Source: Edolisoma coerulescens | Lineage: Eukaryota; Chordata; Aves; Passeriformes; Campephagidae | Direction of reading: 5' to 3' | Assembly: GCA_013397115.1 (NCBI GenBank) | Contig: VWZW01004128.1 | Coordinates: 1,115,767-1,179,766 of the forward strand | DNA length: 64,000 bases | Position numbers and translations under genes: made by a program | Notes under the pieces: generated by a model | Seen by the model: the letters and a program-made list of their open reading frames with translations, nothing else | Told to the model about the DNA's origin: nothing | Database searches by the model: none | Shown: one piece after another, positions 46,921 to 58,272 of the stretch | How the letters are laid out: every line of letters begins with the position of its first letter | Position numbering within the stretch: the first letter of the stretch is position 1

Positions 46921-46961
46921 AATGCAGTGGGGGATTTTTAGAAGAAAATGGTTCTTTGAGT

Positions 46962-47088
46962 CTTCAAGGCCAGTTTGGATGGAGCTCTGAGCAACCTGGC
47001 GTAGTGGAAGGTGTCCCTGCCCATGGCAGGAGGTTGGAACTGGATGGTCTTTAAGGTTCCTTCCAACCCAAACCATTCCATGGTTCTA
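46962..47088 (+). mobile_element. CR1 LINE, short 3' end facing away from neighbour
   Basis: A plus-strand copy from CTTCAAGGCCAGTTTGGATG, through CCTGGCGTAGTGGAAGGTG and GGTTCCTTCCAACCCAAACC to ATTCCATGGTTC. Its truncated 5' end lies about 40 bp from the truncated 5' end of the minus-strand copy, so the 3' tails point outwards. Confidence 0.94.
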
Positions 47089-48512
47089 AATGCTGTTCCT
47101 TGACTGAGGTGAAGTTTTCCCAGACCTGCTCTGCAGAGGCTGTTGGCTTTGGATGGAGTAAGTGATTTTTTCTCTCACAACCGCTCTCACAAATGACATT
47201 TCTGATAAACAGCTCAAATTGTCTTTTGAGAACTATATTTGTAATAACTTATGTAGTCTCTGCTCCTGCTATAGGGTAGCCATTATTCAAAGCAAACCTT
47301 TACTGTCTAATTTAGCAGGTACTTAAATATGGTGAGAGATGAATATGGGTGGGGGGAGGACAATCTACAGGGTTATTTGCAATATACTCTAAAAGTCTGG
47401 ATTTGTAATGGGCTGATGGGTTATTTGCAATATACTCTAAAAATTTGGATTTGTAATTATTTATAAGAGAACAAGGTGAGGAAAAAAGCTGGGTAGTAGA
47501 GAAGTTGACTCATGGTATTGAAGCAATAAACAATTTTCTCCTCCAAAAAACCCAAAAGACTGTATTTTACAATAGCTTTTGAAAGTTAATATTTACAGGA
47601 CTGAAAGTTGATAGACTTTCTATTATGTCCTAACTGATTTTGATGGGGAAGAGCTTTCTGGCTCTGTCACACCCAGTTAAATCAGCTTTGGCAATGCTCT
47701 GACAGGGTTTGCAAGGATCTGATGTTATCCGAGGAGAAGTGCACTGGCACAGACCCGAGCTGTGAACCCACCCATAATTTTTCCATAGTTTCTGCAGTAA
47801 CATCTCCCTCTAATGAGAGCAAAACAAACAAAATCCCAACTTTTGAAAAGTCATGACCTGGATAAAACTAACTTTGACTTCTCTGTCTTTTATGATTAAG
47901 TTCTCCTGTGGCTTTTTTTGTCCTGTTTCTGCCTGCAGATGTTCTGAGGAAACCCTGAGCTTTGTTACAAAATACTCTGTCTTTTAAAAACTCTACACCT
48001 GTTTACTTAAAGTAATTGCACCTTTATTTTAATACATTAAATACCTATATGTCCCACAGACCTTCAGATAACATAATAGCTTTACTGATGGCACTTAATC
48101 TCATTTCTGAGCAGAGACGTAGCTACAGGGCCGCTTTGTTTGTACATGTGGTTGTATGAGCTTTTCAGTCCCACTGCTCAAATGGAAAATTGGGAGGGTT
48201 TGTCCTCTATGGGAGGAAATCAAGGAGCATGTGAGTCAGAAAAAGAAATTTGGGCAGTTTAGTAAGTATCCACTCTCTTTAGTTGGCAAGAGTTTGGCAC
48301 TGTTCGGAATTGCTGTTAGTGAATTTTTAAAGTTGCTGGCAAAGTCTCAATTCCCTGCACATCCTCAGCCAAACATCTTGGGTATCTTGTAGTGGGGTTG
48401 TGATGAAGAAAGAGCTATTTCGGGTTATGCTGTTGTGGCTGCATCTCCAGGTCCAGATCTTCATACCTTTCTTTTTGGTTTATCCCAGTTCACGGGAAAA
48501 AATTGGGCTCTT
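47089..48512. other. Unique AT-rich non-coding DNA
   Basis: It contains the 40-bp duplication (47370-47457). The remainder, including about 47840-48100, is AT-rich and featureless. One 78-codon frame (48156-48392) has no domain. Confidence 0.5.
47370..47457 (+). repeat. 40-bp tandem duplication, two copies
   Basis: GGGTTATTTGCAATATACTC followed by TAAAAGTCTGGATTTGTAAT (47370-47409) recurs at 47418-47457 with two mismatches. An 8-bp spacer (GGGCTGAT) gives a period of 48. Confidence 0.96.
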
Positions 48513-48564
48513 AATCACAGAATGGTTTGGATTGGAAGGGGCCTTAAAGATCATCTTGTTCTGC
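48513..48564 (-). mobile_element. CR1 LINE, about 50-bp 3' tip
   Basis: AATCACAGAATGGTTTGG, then ATTGGAAGGGGCC and TTAAAGATCATCTTGTTCTG, where it stops. An extreme 5' truncation. Confidence 0.9.
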
Positions 48565-49276
48565 GTGGTTGTCTGTGGCAAAGTGTTATTTTATGGACTC
48601 CTTTGCCTTTGGCTTGTGGCAATGTGTGTTCCGTGGGTTTAAGTTTGCTCGGCCTCCACCACGTGTTGGCTCCATGTCAGAGGTTTTTCATCTCCACCAC
48701 CTGAGGAAAAACAGGTGGAATGAAGTGGTTGGAGGTGCTGAGGGAGATGCTCTGAGCTGGACACGCAGTTGGACACCCAGGAATCTGCTCAGTGCCTGCC
48801 TGAGCCAGGGAGGGCTGCCCAGTCCTAATTCTTTCCTTCACACACAGGCACAGTGGTGTCTTGTTGGCTCAGTTTCCTCCTGCATATCATAACTTGGCCA
48901 CTTCTGCCTTGCAGCTGGACACAACATAAATTTATACAGAGAAGGAAAGAACTCAACTCCTGTGGGAGGTCTGAGGCTGTGGATTTTTCTCTTTCTGAAC
49001 AAATTCCTGGTTTGCAATCCTCTAACCACTGTCTGGTCTTCCCTGTGGGCTCAGCAGAGATGTCTGGACCACAGCCTTGTTTTTCTTGGCTCTTCCCTCA
49101 AAGTAATTTAGGAAGTAATATGAGTCTCTAGGGTGTCTGGGAAAGAGAAGCTGGAAGCTGCTATCCTAACTCTCAGTGCTGTTTTTTCGGGACTGGTGTG
49201 TGTGTGCAAGAATGCTTTGGTGCATCTATAGGCCCACAGTGGGATTCTTGGGGTGTCCTGTGCAGGGCCAGGAGAT
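48565..49276. other. Unique non-coding DNA
   Basis: Short frames only (63-107 codons, both strands). No domain and no repeat. Confidence 0.5.
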
Positions 49277-49338
49277 GGACTTTGATAATCTTCATGGGTC
49301 CCCTGCAACTCAGGATATTCTGTGATTCCATGATTCTA
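49277..49338 (+). mobile_element. Probable CR1 3' tip, diverged
   Basis: GGACTTTGATAATCTTCATG then GGTCCCCTGCAACTCAGG approximates the CR1 GATGATCTTTAAGGTCCCTTCCAACC block. It is followed by octamers ATTCTGTGATTCCATGATTCT. The body is substantially diverged. Confidence 0.7.
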
Positions 49339-51787
49339 CTGCTGTGGCTGTTGCCTGTGTGGTCCAACCTCCTCACCTGGGCATGATGGTGGGGGTGCCC
49401 ATCCTTATTTTCCATCACCTCCCGTTGTTCTAATCTGGAATTTGCTCTTCCCCTTGAGTTGTGATATGGGGTTTGCCGACCCATGACATGTGGGAGTGCC
49501 TGCAGCAGGATTGTTTCAGGATATCAGGTGATTGCTCATGGTTGGGCATTTCTCTGGCTCTTAATAGGATGAGCTTTGGTGTTTTTTCCTGCTGAAGCCC
49601 TATTTGACACCCTTCTGAAGGACTTTGGTCCTTTGGGCAAGCCAAGGGCTTGCTGCTATAGTTGTGCCACACAGCTCTACTCTCAGTTGTTGGTGCAGCA
49701 CCTTTTGAAATATTCCCATTTAATGGCAGTACAAGGCATAGCTGAGCTCTGAAATGCCATGGAGAACCTAAGGAATGGAAATGGAGTGGCAGCAGAGCTT
49801 AACACTTCTTGGCTTTTGTTCGTGTTGAGCTCTCTGGGTTTTGTGCATTGACTGATCTGCTTGCTTGGGCTGCTGACATTCATCTCTCTTGACTGTCAAA
49901 TTCAGTGTAGTGGAAATGTTAATCTGACTGCAGTCACAATGCAAAGAAGGATCTTCAGGTAAAAACACACATAGAAGCCTCCTAAGGAATCTGTTTAGGT
50001 CTGAAGAACAAATCTGTACATGATGCTGGTCATGTTTGCTCATGTTGTGTGATGAAGTCCCATCCCACCACCCTGTGGAAGCTGGTCTGTGTTGTCTCCT
50101 CCTGCACAAGACAACTTCAGGGATCCTCCTCGTTCTTAGTTCATGGAACAAGGCTCCCACTGGGATCAAGGGGGTTTTAATGGTACATATCCTACCACAT
50201 CTCCAGTCTGGGCTAACCAACATCCCGTTGTTTAAACTTGCCAAAGGCCATAGACCTCTCTGAGATACCCCTCAAAACTTTGAAACATGGAGGTGTCCTT
50301 TATTGTCCTATTTCCAGGCCATACCTGTGTAGGATCTAAGCCATAATCACAATCCTTTGAAGTTTTAAGCCACTGTCTCATTCTGTCTGATCTCCTCTCT
50401 GTGCTGTCACATCTGCCTGTCAGGTTGTCTCCTGCTGAATTGGGGTTCCATGTTGATACAAGATTTTCTTGTCCCCTTTCAAAACACCACATCTCCTTCT
50501 CCCTTTGTCATTTGCATGATATTAAAGCTGTTTCTTTTTTTGGTGGCTCTCCTGGGAGCTTGAACTCTCCTTTGTTTTTCTTTCAAGTCTCACTCTGGGT
50601 AAGGCGGACCTGGAGGCAAAGCTGCTGTTGCTTTCTGAATTTTGGTGGTGGAACTTCTCTTTTGTCCCTGCATTTTTTTTTACTGCTTTTTGGATGGATG
50701 GGCTGGAGGACAATGAGTCAATGGATACTGTGTGCTTGGAACACTACACTAAGTTTGGATATCTAATTATAAAATTAAATTCTTCCAGTCCCAGGACCTG
50801 TTCGTGCTGCTCTAGTTGGGTGATGCCCTGACTCCCAGATGGTGCTCCAGCTCTGGTTCTTCTGTCCCAGAGAGGACACAGCCTATTAAACTGTCTCAAT
50901 TACTCTAGATGGAGCCTGAGCATGTTGGAATATAGCTTTCCCCCCCCCAGGAAAAGCATGCCAGGCTCATGGTGACACATTTGATGTGTGTGTGGGACAT
51001 TGAGCTTCCAGCCTCTGCTCATTTTGTCAGGATTTCTCCCCCTCCCATATTTGTTGAACGGTGTGCGAAATTCAGCACATTTGATGGAATGATAAGATAT
51101 ACCTCTGAAATGGAGCTTTTGTGCATGAACAAACCTGTGTGGGGGTAATTGGAAGGAAAGCTCATAATACCACCAAAGTCTTTAAAAACTTTGAGCCTGA
51201 GCCTGCTGTCCTCCCTTCACCTCAATTTCTCAGGTGTGACAAGCTTGAAAGCCAGAAACCTCTCTCTGACTGCACACTACTCATGACACAGTGAGTATAT
51301 TTTTGGAAAATGAAGAACAATCGGTGTGTTACTGAAGGAAAAATACAACTGATGCTACTTCACTGAAGGAAATCCCACTGCTGCCTCTTTTTTTTTTTTT
51401 TTCCCCCCGGAAGGTACAGAATTTACTACGCTGTTTATGTGCTGAAAGAAAATGGTGATAAATTAGTCCCTGTAGCCAATCATACTTGTACCACAGAAAT
51501 AGGTATATTTATGGAAGTGGTCAAACATGCAGTAGTGTCCAGAGATGTATGGCAATGTTTACCCCAGACTGTGGCACTGTGTGATTTATCACAGGACACA
51601 GAGCAGGCTGTAACGTGTGTCCCAATTAGTGTAATGTACCTTGTAATAGCTGTGAAATATATTCTGCACTGATGCTTTCGGCCCAAAAACACAGGATCTA
51701 ATGCAGATTCCATGAAAATAAAAGGGAAAAAAAAATCATCTAAAGTTGTAAATGCCTTTGGGTGAAGTTTGCAGTACATATGTACGT
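49339..51787. other. 2.4 kb CR1-free interval
   Basis: C9 at about 50940-50948 and T15C6 at 51388-51408. On the minus strand, frames at 50232-50492 and 49768-50244 (86 and 158 codons) abut in different phases. I cannot match either to a family. About 51410-51680 is listed separately. Confidence 0.4.
51410..51680. promoter_or_regulatory. Candidate conserved non-coding element
   Basis: Repeat-free sequence with a CCAAT word (AGCCAATCATAC at 51475-51486) and AT-rich words such as GTAATGTACCTTGTAATAGC and GTGAAATATATTCTGCAC. A 77-codon plus frame (51439-51672) spans it, without a recognisable domain. Constraint is inferred from texture only. Confidence 0.2.
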
Positions 51788-51952
51788 AATCATAGAATCA
51801 CAGAATGATTTGGGCTTTGGAAGGGACTTTAAAGATCATCCAGTTCCAACACTCCTGCCATGGGCAGGGACACCTTCCACTGGACCAAGTTGCTCCAAGC
51901 CCCGTCCAACCTGGCCTTGAACACTCCCAGGCTGGATGGGGCTTGGAGCAAT
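51788..51952 (-). mobile_element. CR1 LINE 3' end with inverted 5' scrap
   Basis: A minus-strand tail AATCATAGAATCACAGAATG is followed by GGAAGGGACTTTAAAGATC and CTTGAACACTCCCAG at 51930. The next 20 bases (GCTGGATGGGGCTTGGAGCA, 51931-51950) are CR1 in the opposite orientation. They are complementary to 51891-51910 with one clear mismatch. This fold-back resembles the 5' inversions made by twin priming. Confidence 0.9.
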
Positions 51953-54020
51953 ATGTAGGTGTCAAATTTGTGGGCAAAATGTGTGTTAACCTTGCATTGC
52001 TCACCCTTTTTCTTCCATGACACAGAGCTTTCATCTGCGCCATGGACTCATTCTTCCTCTGTCAACCCAAGCAGGACTGGGAAGTGTTTATTGATTGATT
52101 AATTAATTAATCAGCCCCACATCTTTGCTTGCACCCTCTTGGTGTGGCTCTTTTTAGCACTTGTTAGTTTTAGAAAGAGAAGATGACTGATGATCGTGTT
52201 ATGAAGCTCTGTGAGTGTCTTCCAGTTCCTTATCTCTCTTGCAGATGGTATTTAAGTGTGCTGCAAAACATAATTCTCATGTGGGAGTGGATCTCCACAT
52301 GGACTTGTAGAATTTCTTCTGGTGTATTGCTGAATGATGCAACCAAAATCAGCCTTTCTTTTTTTCCTTTTTTTTTTTTTCCCCCTTCATGGAGCTTCTG
52401 GAGGACTGTCAAGTACTGATGTAACCAATTCTTAGAGAAGGAAACTGGCTCCCCAAGGGGTTTTGCTGTGAAGTGCTGTCAAGAAGGACTAAGCTGAGAC
52501 CTCTGAGCTTTGCTTCCCAGCTGAGATGCCCTCCAAGGGCTTGGGAAAGCAAAGTTTCTTAGTTGATGTAGGATGAAAATTCCTTCATTACTTGCTATCT
52601 CTCTATCTAGTGGAAAGGCTTTTTTTCTTATCTTTATTTTTATAAAGCACCTTTATTATTCAGATCTTTATTAGGACATATTTTCATTTTTGGGGCTGGT
52701 GCTGTGGGGTTTTTTCTCTCCTGTTCTCTTTCTGTTCTCCCTTTATCTGGCATTTTCTCCATAGATCATGAGTATTTGATTGGGGGTAGAAGAGTCAAAC
52801 CAACACAAATTTATTTGATCTGTCAAACTTCCTCTTTGTAATATTCTTCTCTGTGTAAAAGATGACACAAAATCAATCTCCTGGTTGGCATCGTCGTTCC
52901 TCTTCCAGCAGCTTTTGCTCAGTGATCGTTATTTTTTGTTTGGCTGCATTTTATTCCTTAATGTGTTTTCAAATACATCATCAGATAACAATTGTTGAGA
53001 TCCTCCTTCCATTTGAAGGTCTGAGTGGAGTTGAGAATTCGTGTGGCCTTTTTCTAACCTTCCGTGATCATGTCATGCTGCTTTGTTTTAGAAGGGATTC
53101 CAGGGGAAGGAATTGAGTGTCAGTCAAGAATGAAGAATGAGGATATTATATTGCGGAATGGGACATGGCTTCCATGATCTTTTTTCAAGCAATACATTTG
53201 TGGAAGCTTCTTCCAAACATATTTTACTTTGTGCTCTAATTCTCTCAACTTTTCTCTCCCATCATGCTGCCCTTCTTTCACTTTTTAAGGTTCTCCATCA
53301 TCTTTGTGAGTGACTGTGAAAGCAGCTGCCTGGTTTTAAGTGAAGTGAACCAAAACATGGATTCTTAAATCTACTGTAGCACTGGTGAAATTATTTTTCT
53401 TCCTGAATACTTTAATTCAGTACAAGTTCTTTCGTACTATATATATTTTTTTTTTTTGTTTCAGTGGCCTTTTTTTTAGAGCCTTTATATGTGTAGAATT
53501 CTGGATTCAGGGGAAAAAGGAAGACAGAAAATAAAAACATATGGACATAGTCGAGCTTCTAATCTGAATTGAATGAACTTTTAATATTTTTTGTAGTCAA
53601 AACTTTGCAGGATCTTCTCTTTGCCCTCGCCCACATAATAAAGATGAAATATTAGTTCCATAATCTGAAGAATTAGTCTGTAAAGACTGGGGAAAGTTAT
53701 TTTTGTTGTGAGAGTATTGAGGGATCAACTGATGGCAAAGAGTGATGGCCAGGAGGACTCAGACCCAAAGCGAGCCCCAACAGTGAGAAGACAGAGGGTG
53801 GTGATTTAACTTCCAGCTGGTTTACTGGAAAGTCATTCTTTGCCCTAAAGTCCACACCAGTGAATTTTTAATTCAAAATTTAGTGAAGGATGTAAATACA
53901 AATCTGAACGTGAGTCAGCAGAGTTCACTGTGCCAGAGAAGGTCAACCATATCCTGTGTTAATAAAAGTGTAGCCAGGGTTTGAAAGGCAGCTACTTCAA
54001 GGAGAAGGACAGACATAGAG

Positions 54021-54065
54021 ACTTCCAGAGTTTGTTTCCAACCTAAACTTCTCTTTGACTCTGAG
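54021..54065 (+). mobile_element. Possible decayed CR1 3' tip
   Basis: GACTTCCAGAGTTTGTTTCCAACC... resembles a strongly diverged CR1 3' block followed by octamer-like CTTCTCTTTGACTCTGAG. The match rests mainly on TTCCAACCTAAAC and could be chance. Confidence 0.35.
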
Positions 54066-54968
54066 TTTGTCTTATTTTAGGGGAGAATGTCAGGGAGTTC
54101 CCACCCCATGAAGTGGATGTGCACAGATTTACCCTGTGTTCAGTAGGAAATTGCAGGTCTCCAGAACACCTCTGATGGTAACTATGAAATTACCCTTCTT
54201 GCAGTTCTGCCATTAAGCTACTGAAGATATTTATTTCTTGAACAGCTATTCTCAGACTGGAATTTTCATTTCTCTAAGTAGGATTGGAAGCTGGGCAGAA
54301 TATATGGGTGTTGGGTTGATGAGGCAGCCGTCAGGAAATTATGAACAAAAAAAGAGATGTTTACTTTAGATGTCTTCTGATGTCATATAGTGACTTCTTC
54401 CTCTTGCTCCAAGAGTTTTGCAGTCAAATTATATTTAACTCTGTCTTCAGTTGTGTCCCATTGATCTTTTTGGTGAATGCTAGTTGCATTTGAATTTGTG
54501 GGTCTAAACAGTTTCCTGTGATGGTTTGTTGGGTTTTTGTTTTATTTTGTTTTGTTTTTCCTTAACATGAAAGGGTGACAGCAGTTTCTCTAAAAAGGCG
54601 AGCTAAAATCTTATATGTTACCATATTTTCAAGATGTCTCAGCTCCTGAGGGGACAAACTGCTCTCCTAAAGGTGTTACAACTCACTTCTGAAACCTCAA
54701 GATTTTCTTAAGATGCCTCCCTTTTCCAGCAGTGATTAATTGCTGCTCCTGTAACCCAGGGGATGGAATGGCCTAGTGTAAATCCAGACACGTGGAGATC
54801 TTTGCTCATCTTTAATCATCTGCTGTCCAGTGCCACAGTGGAATAAATTATCATTGTTATTATAAAAGCTGCAATTTATCTTCGATCAAGTCTCATAGCT
54901 AAATATTTTGTTTTTGTTTTTTCTTCCTTGAGACACAGTAGATATTTTTATTGTTTGTTTTGGTTTTT

Positions 54969-55040
54969 TTTAATGTCTACCAATAGAAATTAAATTAAGA
55001 GCATTTTAATGTCTACCAATATAAATGAAATTAAGAGTAT
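54969..55040 (+). repeat. 36-bp perfect-register tandem duplication
   Basis: Two abutting 36-bp copies (54969-55004 and 55005-55040) both begin TTTAATGTCTACCAATA and differ at three positions. There is no spacer, which points to replication slippage or unequal exchange. Confidence 0.96.
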
Positions 55041-55983
55041 TTGCAGAGGTACTGTAGCCACACAGTTACTTCTCATCACAATCTGATTGCAGTGATTTCT
55101 CTTCAAAATGACCCAGGGCAGAATAACTCTGGATATGTTTCATTCTGCTCTTAAATATTTGTTTTCCAAGCACACAGTCTTCCTTTGCCTTCCCCATATC
55201 ATTTCACTTGATGCATTGGCAAGAGGTGGGTAGAACACACAGGTATTTTGTCCTCATGAGATATTTGGCAGGTCTTTATTGGCTTTCTCAGTGCTGTTGT
55301 CCTGATGTGAGCCGAGGATCAGAAGCTGGGTTTATTTTAGGCGACTTATAAGACAAAATATAAGCTGCTTCAGTTCCTTTTCTTCCTCTGTGTAGGCACA
55401 GGCTACGCTGTGGGAGCCGCTGGAATTATCTCTCTTAACAATACAGCCTTTCATCTTTCTCACACTGCAGTATATATATAATCCGACTGGTTGGTTTATT
55501 ACATTTTTATTGCTGTCAAATTTTTTCTGAAGATTAGACTGGGAGGAAAAATGCCTTCAGAGCGAGATCTATGAAGGTGTGAAATAGCCTCTGAGGAGGG
55601 GCACTGGGAGCACCACGGCTTGAGTTATTGCCAGGCAGGCAGTCCAGACAATGGGAAAATACCCCCTGGAGGTGTTGATGCCTGGGTGACCTGGCTGGGA
55701 TGGATTAGCCCATACTGGGGGTCACCTTTCCAGATGCAGGTGCTCGCAGGGCGGGTGGGTCCTGCTGGGAGCAGAATTGGCTGTTCCCAGTGAGTCTGTG
55801 GGATTTAAAACATCTTTGAGATGTGTTGCCTATGAAACAGCCAAAGTTTTCTGTGTGTTACTGCAGACTGTGTTCCTTTGTACTTATGGCTTCTGAATGG
55901 TTAATTCCAGATATTCCCTTGCTTATTTAAAGGATTTAATTGCCCTCTCTCTTAGGAGACCTTTACTGGGGTCTTTCAGTACT

Positions 55984-56306
55984 AAAGGGAACTCATAAAA
56001 AAGTGAGGACAGGTTTTTAGTGGGGTGTATATCGATAGGACAAGGGGTAATGGTTTTAAATTAAAGGAAGGTAGATTTAGTCTAGAGATAAAGAAGAAAT
56101 TTTTTATGCTGAGGCTGGTGAGGCGCTGGCACAGGTTGCCCAGAGAAGGTGTGGCCTCCCTATCCCTGGAAACTCTCAGGGTGACGTTGGACAGGACTCT
56201 GAGCAAACTGGTCTAGTTGAGGATGTCCCTGCTCATTGCAGGGGATCGAAACTAGGTGACCTTTAAAGGGTCGTTCCAACTCAACCTCCTCTATGATTCT
56301 GTGATT
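55984..56306 (+). mobile_element. Older CR1 (CR1-B/C/H-like), 3' fragment with open ORF2 end
   Basis: Plus-strand AAGGGAACTCATAAAAAAG, then ATCGATAGGACAAGGGGTAA. An uninterrupted ORF2 C-terminus follows: DRTRGNGFKLKEGRFSLEIK, then RRWHRLPREGVASLSLETL, then TLSKLV and a stop. The 3'UTR has GATGTCCCTGCTCATTGCAGG and CTTTAAAGGGTCGTTCCAAC. The tail is CTATGATTCTGTGATTT. TCTAGTTGAGGATGTCC distinguishes it from the GTGGAAGGTGTCC majority. Confidence 0.93.
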
Positions 56307-57587
56307 TCATTTTTAGGTCTGAATAGGACTTCTGAAGAAATATGAAGGGTTGGGCAGATGGTGGTCTTACAGCTGAAATTAAAGAACCAAATGCTGATTG
56401 GTGCAATAGAGCTCTTGAAATCAAGAGCTGATGGTTATTTTTCACATTTTCAAAGCTTTCCTGATGGACCTGCTATCTTTATCTCCATTTTTTCTTTTTT
56501 TTTCCGTAATCTGTGCAGACACACTCTCATTCTGCTTACCAAAGCCCCCATCCTGCAAAGATTGACTTTCTTTTCCCATTTGGAGGAAAGAATGTCTTTT
56601 CATAGGCAGTGGGAATGTGGGGAGGAACTGCTGCAGCAGAAGATTTGAAAACTTGTCTCTATAAATGGTAAGGGCAAATTCAGCATTTTGAAACGAAATA
56701 ATAATTTTAATGTACATCTTGGTGGAGGCTTGAGCTTCATTTGCGTGGCTGTACGAATGCAAGCAAGAAACCAAGTTATTTCTAAAGAACTCAACAGCCT
56801 AGCTTTGCTTTTTTCCCTAGCAAAGCTAAATATATTGTACCGTGTCCAAGACCTCTTTTTCTCTCCACCAGAGAAATTTCTGTTCTTTTTACATTCCTCC
56901 ATTTTACCAGAGAGGGCTTCCTTTGAATCACCCAAGACCTGATTAATTCCTTATTCCCATATAGATGTGAATCCTGGCTGGATCAGCTCATCTTCATATT
57001 TTAAGCTAATAATTTGAGCTCCATGCAGGTTATCTCATGGGGTTCTTCCAGAGACAATCCTTGCCATGTAAAGAAGTTCCTTTTACTTTTTGTGATTATT
57101 AAAAGATCTGGGGCACCATTTGCAAGAGTATGTCCTGAATGCTTTTTAGAAACAGATTTTCGAAAAAAAAAAAAAGTTTTCCAGCTCTCTGTATTATTTG
57201 ATCCGTTACCTGTTACCTTCACTGTAGAAAGTGCCTTGCTGCATTTCAGCGATAACCTTATTGCTGTGTATCTGAGGCAGTGTTTAGGTTTCTGTAGTGC
57301 CTTTCATTGTGGCATCTCCAGCAGCTTTGCAAGTGTGCTGGAAAGTAGGTCAGTGTTATTCTCGTTTATAAAATAGAGGCTGAGTCTTTACGTTTCTCTG
57401 TAACCAATTTTTTTGTTGCTCGCAAGTGGTTCTGGCTGTGGAGAAGTTGCTGACTTTTCCTCTTCACTTTGCAGTTCTGAACCTCCCTCTCCTTTCCCGG
57501 TGCAGCTACAAAACCACTTCTGGGATGTTGAGAGAGATCTGCCGTCATTGTTCATCCCAAACTTCCGTGTTGAGCTTTTTTTCCCCC
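56307..57587. other. Unique non-coding DNA
   Basis: An A13 tract at 57163-57175. Frames of 73-120 codons occur on both strands over 56358-57376 with no domain. TTTGCTTTTTTCCCTAG at about 56805-56821 resembles a splice acceptor, but no supported exon follows. Confidence 0.45.
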
Positions 57588-57775
57588 CATAGAATGGTTT
57601 GGGTAGGAAAAGACCTTAAACCTCGTCTTGTTCCAACCCTTTGCCATGAGCAGGGACACCTTCCACTAGACCAGGTTGCTCCAAGCCCCATCCAATCTGG
57701 CCTCCAGGGGTTGAGCAGCCAAAAATTCTCTGGGCAACCCTTCCAGTGCCTCACCACTCTCATTTTTATTCTTTC
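57588..57775 (-). mobile_element. CR1 LINE, 5'-truncated 3' end
   Basis: One octamer (CATAGAATGG), then TTTGGGTAGGAAAAGACC, GACACCTTCCACTAGACCAG and CCCCATCCAATCTGGCC. A deletion removes TTGAACACTTCC, and the copy ends at CCTCACCACTCTCA. T7C6 directly precedes the tail. Confidence 0.92.
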
Positions 57776-58171
57776 ATCTGCGTCTCCAGGAACGCTCAGC
57801 ACTGTGCACAGTGGGAAGATGAATGTGAAAATTTATCTCAAATGCAGTAATTCAACTTGACCTTTTCTTGTGTTTTAGTTTAGCATTTTACAATTATTTT
57901 TTTAACATTTTACAATTTTTTTTTAACATTTTACAATACAATTATTATTAGTTTAGCTTTTTACAATTATTTTTTAAGTTCTTAGAGTTTCCCAGGAGGG
58001 GCTGAACCAAGGGTGGAAGGCAAAGAACCAGTGCTGCAGGAGGGCTTGCATCAGTCCCTGTTATTCTCTTATTGAATTCATTGCCTTTAACAAAGTGTTC
58101 CAAAAATAATTTTGGATGGTTTACCCAGAAGCGGTCTGCTTCCCTCACGTTCACATCTTGAAGTGCTCTTG
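57776..58171. other. Short interval holding an AT-rich array
   Basis: The degenerate array at 57878-57976 takes up a quarter of the interval. The rest is unique, with no recognised feature. Confidence 0.5.
57878..57976 (+). repeat. AT-rich degenerate tandem array
   Basis: Four copies of a unit containing TTTTACAAT followed by a T-run (at about 57886, 57908, 57931 and 57960). The first and last copies also share TAGTTTAGC. Spacing is 22-29 bp. It probably expanded by slippage and segment duplication. Confidence 0.88.
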
Positions 58172-58272
58172 TCATAGAATCATGGAATTGTTTGGGTTGG
58201 AAGAGACCTTCAAGATCTTCTCATTCCAACCTCCCTGCCATGGGCGAGGATAACTCCCACCAGACCAGGTCA
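58172..58272 (-). mobile_element. CR1 LINE, very short 3' end
   Basis: TCATAGAATCATGGAATTG, then GGGTTGGAAGAGACCTTCAAG and CTGCCATGGGCGAGGATAAC. It stops after CACCAGACCAGGTCAT. Confidence 0.93.

Larger units (their letters stand above)
51953..55983. other. 4 kb interval, longest without a confident CR1
   Basis: AT-rich unique DNA. It contains ATTGATTGATTAATTAATTAA (about 52090-52110), pyrimidine runs (52356-52386), a T-tract at about 53446-53458 and the duplication at 54969-55040. About 55470-55580 is a weak conserved-element candidate. Frames are short (60-84 codons), with no exon recognised. Confidence 0.5.

Noticed and set aside
56025..56216. Short intact protein-like frame
   Set aside because: Not a host gene: it is the C-terminus of CR1 ORF2 within the copy at 55984-56306.
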